Assembly: GCA_964383815.1 (NCBI GenBank)
Contig: CAYLIC010000034.1
Span: 1-22,495 of the forward strand
Direction: 5' to 3'
Source of the DNA: UBA11524 sp964383815
GTDB lineage: Bacteria > Bacillota > Clostridia > Christensenellales > Aristaeellaceae
DNA: 22,495 bases
Numbering within the stretch: the stretch's first letter is position 1; every line of letters starts with the position of its first letter. A program made the translations under genes and the position numbers. Below, piece by piece: positions 21,306 to 22,495 of this stretch. A model generated the notes under the pieces. That model was not told where the DNA came from and ran no database searches. It worked only from the letters and a program-made list of their open reading frames with translations.

Positions 21306-22229
21306 TTACTCGATGGGCAGGTAGTCCTCGGGGATGGTCACGCCCAGCTCGGTTGCGTTGGCAGCATTGTACATTTTGGTAAACTTGGGCGCATAGCGAA
21401 TTTCCATTTCAGCGGGATTGGCGCCATTGACCAGGATTTCATAGGCCATTTCGGCAGCCGCGCAGCCCAGGTCGTAATAATCAATGGACAGGGTTGCCAC
21501 GCCGCAGCCAGAGCAGATGCCGCTCTCACCGGCGATGACGGGAATCCGGGCGGGAATCACCACGTTGGCAATGGTTTCGGTATAGGTGGCGGCAGTGTTA
21601 TCCGTGGGGATGTACATCACGTCGATTTCCTCGGTGGCCAGCTGGGCAACGGAGGCAACGTCGTTGGAATCGGCAAAGGGGAATTCCTTCACGGTCAGGC
21701 CGGCATTGACAAGGTAGTCGGTGATGGCCTTCACCTGGTAGACGGAATTGGCCTCGGCGGAGCAGTACAGGATGCCAACGGTTTTTGCCTCGGGGAACAG
21801 CTCCTGAATCATGGCAGCCTGTCCGTCCAGGGGAGCCAGGTCGGAGGTGCCGGTCACGTTGGCAGCACCCTCGATGAAATCATACACGGTAACAGAGGTG
21901 CCCACAACCGGGATGTCCGCGGTGGCGTTCATCACGGCCTGCACGGCGGGCGTTGCGTTGGCAAGAATCAAATCCACCTGGTCGGTCACCAGCTCGTTTG
22001 CCAGGGTGGTGCAGGCGGGCATATCGCCGGATGCGTTGGTTTCTGCAAAATTGACCTGACCGTTCAGCAGGGTGGACAGCGTATCCTTGAAGCCTTCGGT
22101 GGCGCGATCCAGCGCAGGGTGCTGCACCAGCTGGAGAATGCCAACTTCGTAGGTCTTTCCTTCGGCCAAGGCGGCGGTGCAGCCAAGCAGCAGGCACAGG
22201 GACAACATCAGGGCAGCAAGTTTCTTCAT
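21306..22229 (-). CDS. ABC importer substrate-binding lipoprotein, TrpX-like
   Basis: The 307-residue protein begins with a positively charged signal (MKKLAALMLSLCLLLGC) whose LLGC can serve as lipobox, predicting lipid anchoring at Cys17; cleavage by signal peptidase I after ALA is an alternative. The mature part fits the periplasmic-binding ABC_sub_bind family: YEVGILQLVQHPALDRATEGFKD, DLILANATPAVQAVMNATADIPVVGTSVT, GTSDLAPLDGQAAMIQELFP, VMYIPTDNTAATYTETIANV and YYDLGCAAAEMAYEIL. Relatives bind aromatic amino acids or similar small ligands, so tryptophan or tyrosine is possible but unproven. AGGAGG precedes the ATG. The gene leads an operon with permease and ATPase. Confidence 0.93.
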   Translation of the reverse strand: MKKLAALMLSLCLLLGCTAALAEGKTYEVGILQLVQHPALDRATEGFKDTLSTLLNGQVNFAETNASGDMPACTTLANELVTDQVDLILANATPAVQAVMNATADIPVVGTSVTVYDFIEGAANVTGTSDLAPLDGQAAMIQELFPEAKTVGILYCSAEANSVYQVKAITDYLVNAGLTVKEFPFADSNDVASVAQLATEEIDVMYIPTDNTAATYTETIANVVIPARIPVIAGESGICSGCGVATLSIDYYDLGCAAAEMAYEILVNGANPAEMEIRYAPKFTKMYNAANATELGVTIPEDYLPIE

Positions 22230-22256
22230 GGTGGGGTTCCTCCTTCAAATGCTACT

Positions 22257-22276
22257 TGCAGAAGGCAGCTTCTGCA
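22257..22276 (-). other. Hairpin in the binding-protein leader
   Basis: A perfect 8-bp stem (tgcagaag / cttctgca) with a 4-base loop lies in the leader between the promoter and the ribosome site. It is short, has no T run, and resembles no riboswitch that I recognise; it may protect the 5' end of the message. Confidence 0.4.
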
Positions 22277-22288
22277 TCTACAAGCAAG

Positions 22289-22318
22289 AGTTTACCTTGA
22301 AAAACTGCCCCATGTCAA
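22289..22318 (-). promoter_or_regulatory. SigA promoter of the ABC importer operon
   Basis: On the minus strand TTGACA (22318-22313) is followed after 18 bases by TAAACT (22294-22289). The -35 is perfect and the -10 moderate. The leader would be about 50 bases. Confidence 0.72.
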
Positions 22319-22355
22319 CCGGTTGGAAGATTTAGCACAAAATAAGTACATTCGT

Positions 22356-22380
22356 AAAAAAATGCCCCCGGGATGGGGGC
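22356..22380 (-). terminator. Terminator of a gene beyond the right edge
   Basis: The stem gccccc / gggggc (22364-22369 and 22375-22380, 5-base loop) has seven A residues on its left, thus a T run on the minus strand. It would end a leftward transcript entering from beyond the window, and directly abuts the second repeat copy. Confidence 0.75.
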
Positions 22381-22495
22381 GTCAGACTGTCAAAAAACCT
22401 CCAGGAGGTGTCGGAGGGCCCGCAGGCCCTCTGACTGCAATCGTATCGCGGGGCTTTGCCGCGCGGGCGGGGCGTTTCCGGCTCTGCCGGAAACT
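22381..22495. mobile_element. Second copy of the structured repeat, cut by the window end
   Basis: Its 115 bases align without gaps to 19256-19370, with four differences: C/A at the 6th position, G/A in the turn of the first small hairpin, T/A in the linker GCATTCG/GCAATCG, and C/T in the loop of the gtttccggc hairpin. All fall outside the main stems. It begins directly after a terminator hairpin unrelated in sequence to the one at the other copy, so the hairpin is not part of the conserved element. Confidence 0.72.

Overview
The window looks like a chromosomal segment of a GC-rich, endospore-forming Firmicute of the class Clostridia. The grounds are spoIVA, gpr and spoIIP, consensus SigA-type promoters, AGGAGG-type ribosome binding sites, the upp-atpIBEFHAGDC gene order, and a SpoIVA/GPR/SpoIIP set carrying forespore- or mother-cell-like promoter motifs. 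An intact bile salt hydrolase suggests a gut inhabitant. I cannot assign a family or genus from the sequence alone.

Layout, left to right. (1) 1-351: the 3' end of pyruvate phosphate dikinase with a strong terminator. (2) 3809-615, minus strand: an operon from a near-perfect SigA promoter, lgt (lipoprotein maturation), a serine beta-lactamase-fold hydrolase, recX and a small HD hydrolase. (3) 3984-11454, plus strand: upp followed by a complete F-type ATP synthase operon (I, a, c, b, delta, alpha, gamma, beta, epsilon). Its promoter has a perfect CcpA cre box between -35 and -10. The c subunit carries a two-carboxylate Na+-type ion site, and epsilon lacks its C-terminal helical domain. (4) 12654-11453, minus strand: degV, then a Cys-rich DUF3795-type gene interrupted by one in-frame TAG. 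(5) 12663-14139, plus strand: a QueG-like iron-sulfur protein and rplS with a structured leader. (6) 14154-19222, plus strand: spoIVA, a purine-type phosphoribosyltransferase, gpr, spoIIP and a choloylglycine (bile salt) hydrolase. (7) 22318-19507, minus strand: a lipoprotein-binding-protein ABC importer of the TrpXYZ-like type (binding protein, permease, ATPase).

The least explained structure is an intergenic repeat. One full copy lies at 19256-19473 and a second copy, cut by the window end, at 22381-22495. The shared 115 positions differ at only four places, all outside the main hairpin stems. The full copy has imperfect terminal inverted repeats, no credible ORF, and is bracketed by a perfectly duplicated 30-nt terminator hairpin. 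This looks like a small non-autonomous element that entered a bidirectional terminator. The second copy also begins immediately after a terminator hairpin.

How the genes work together: Lgt would lipidate the ABC binding protein. PPDK, Upp and the phosphoribosyltransferase connect PEP/pyruvate and nucleotide salvage to energy metabolism run by a probably Na+-coupled ATP synthase. SpoIVA, GPR and SpoIIP serve spore coat assembly, germination-time SASP degradation and engulfment.
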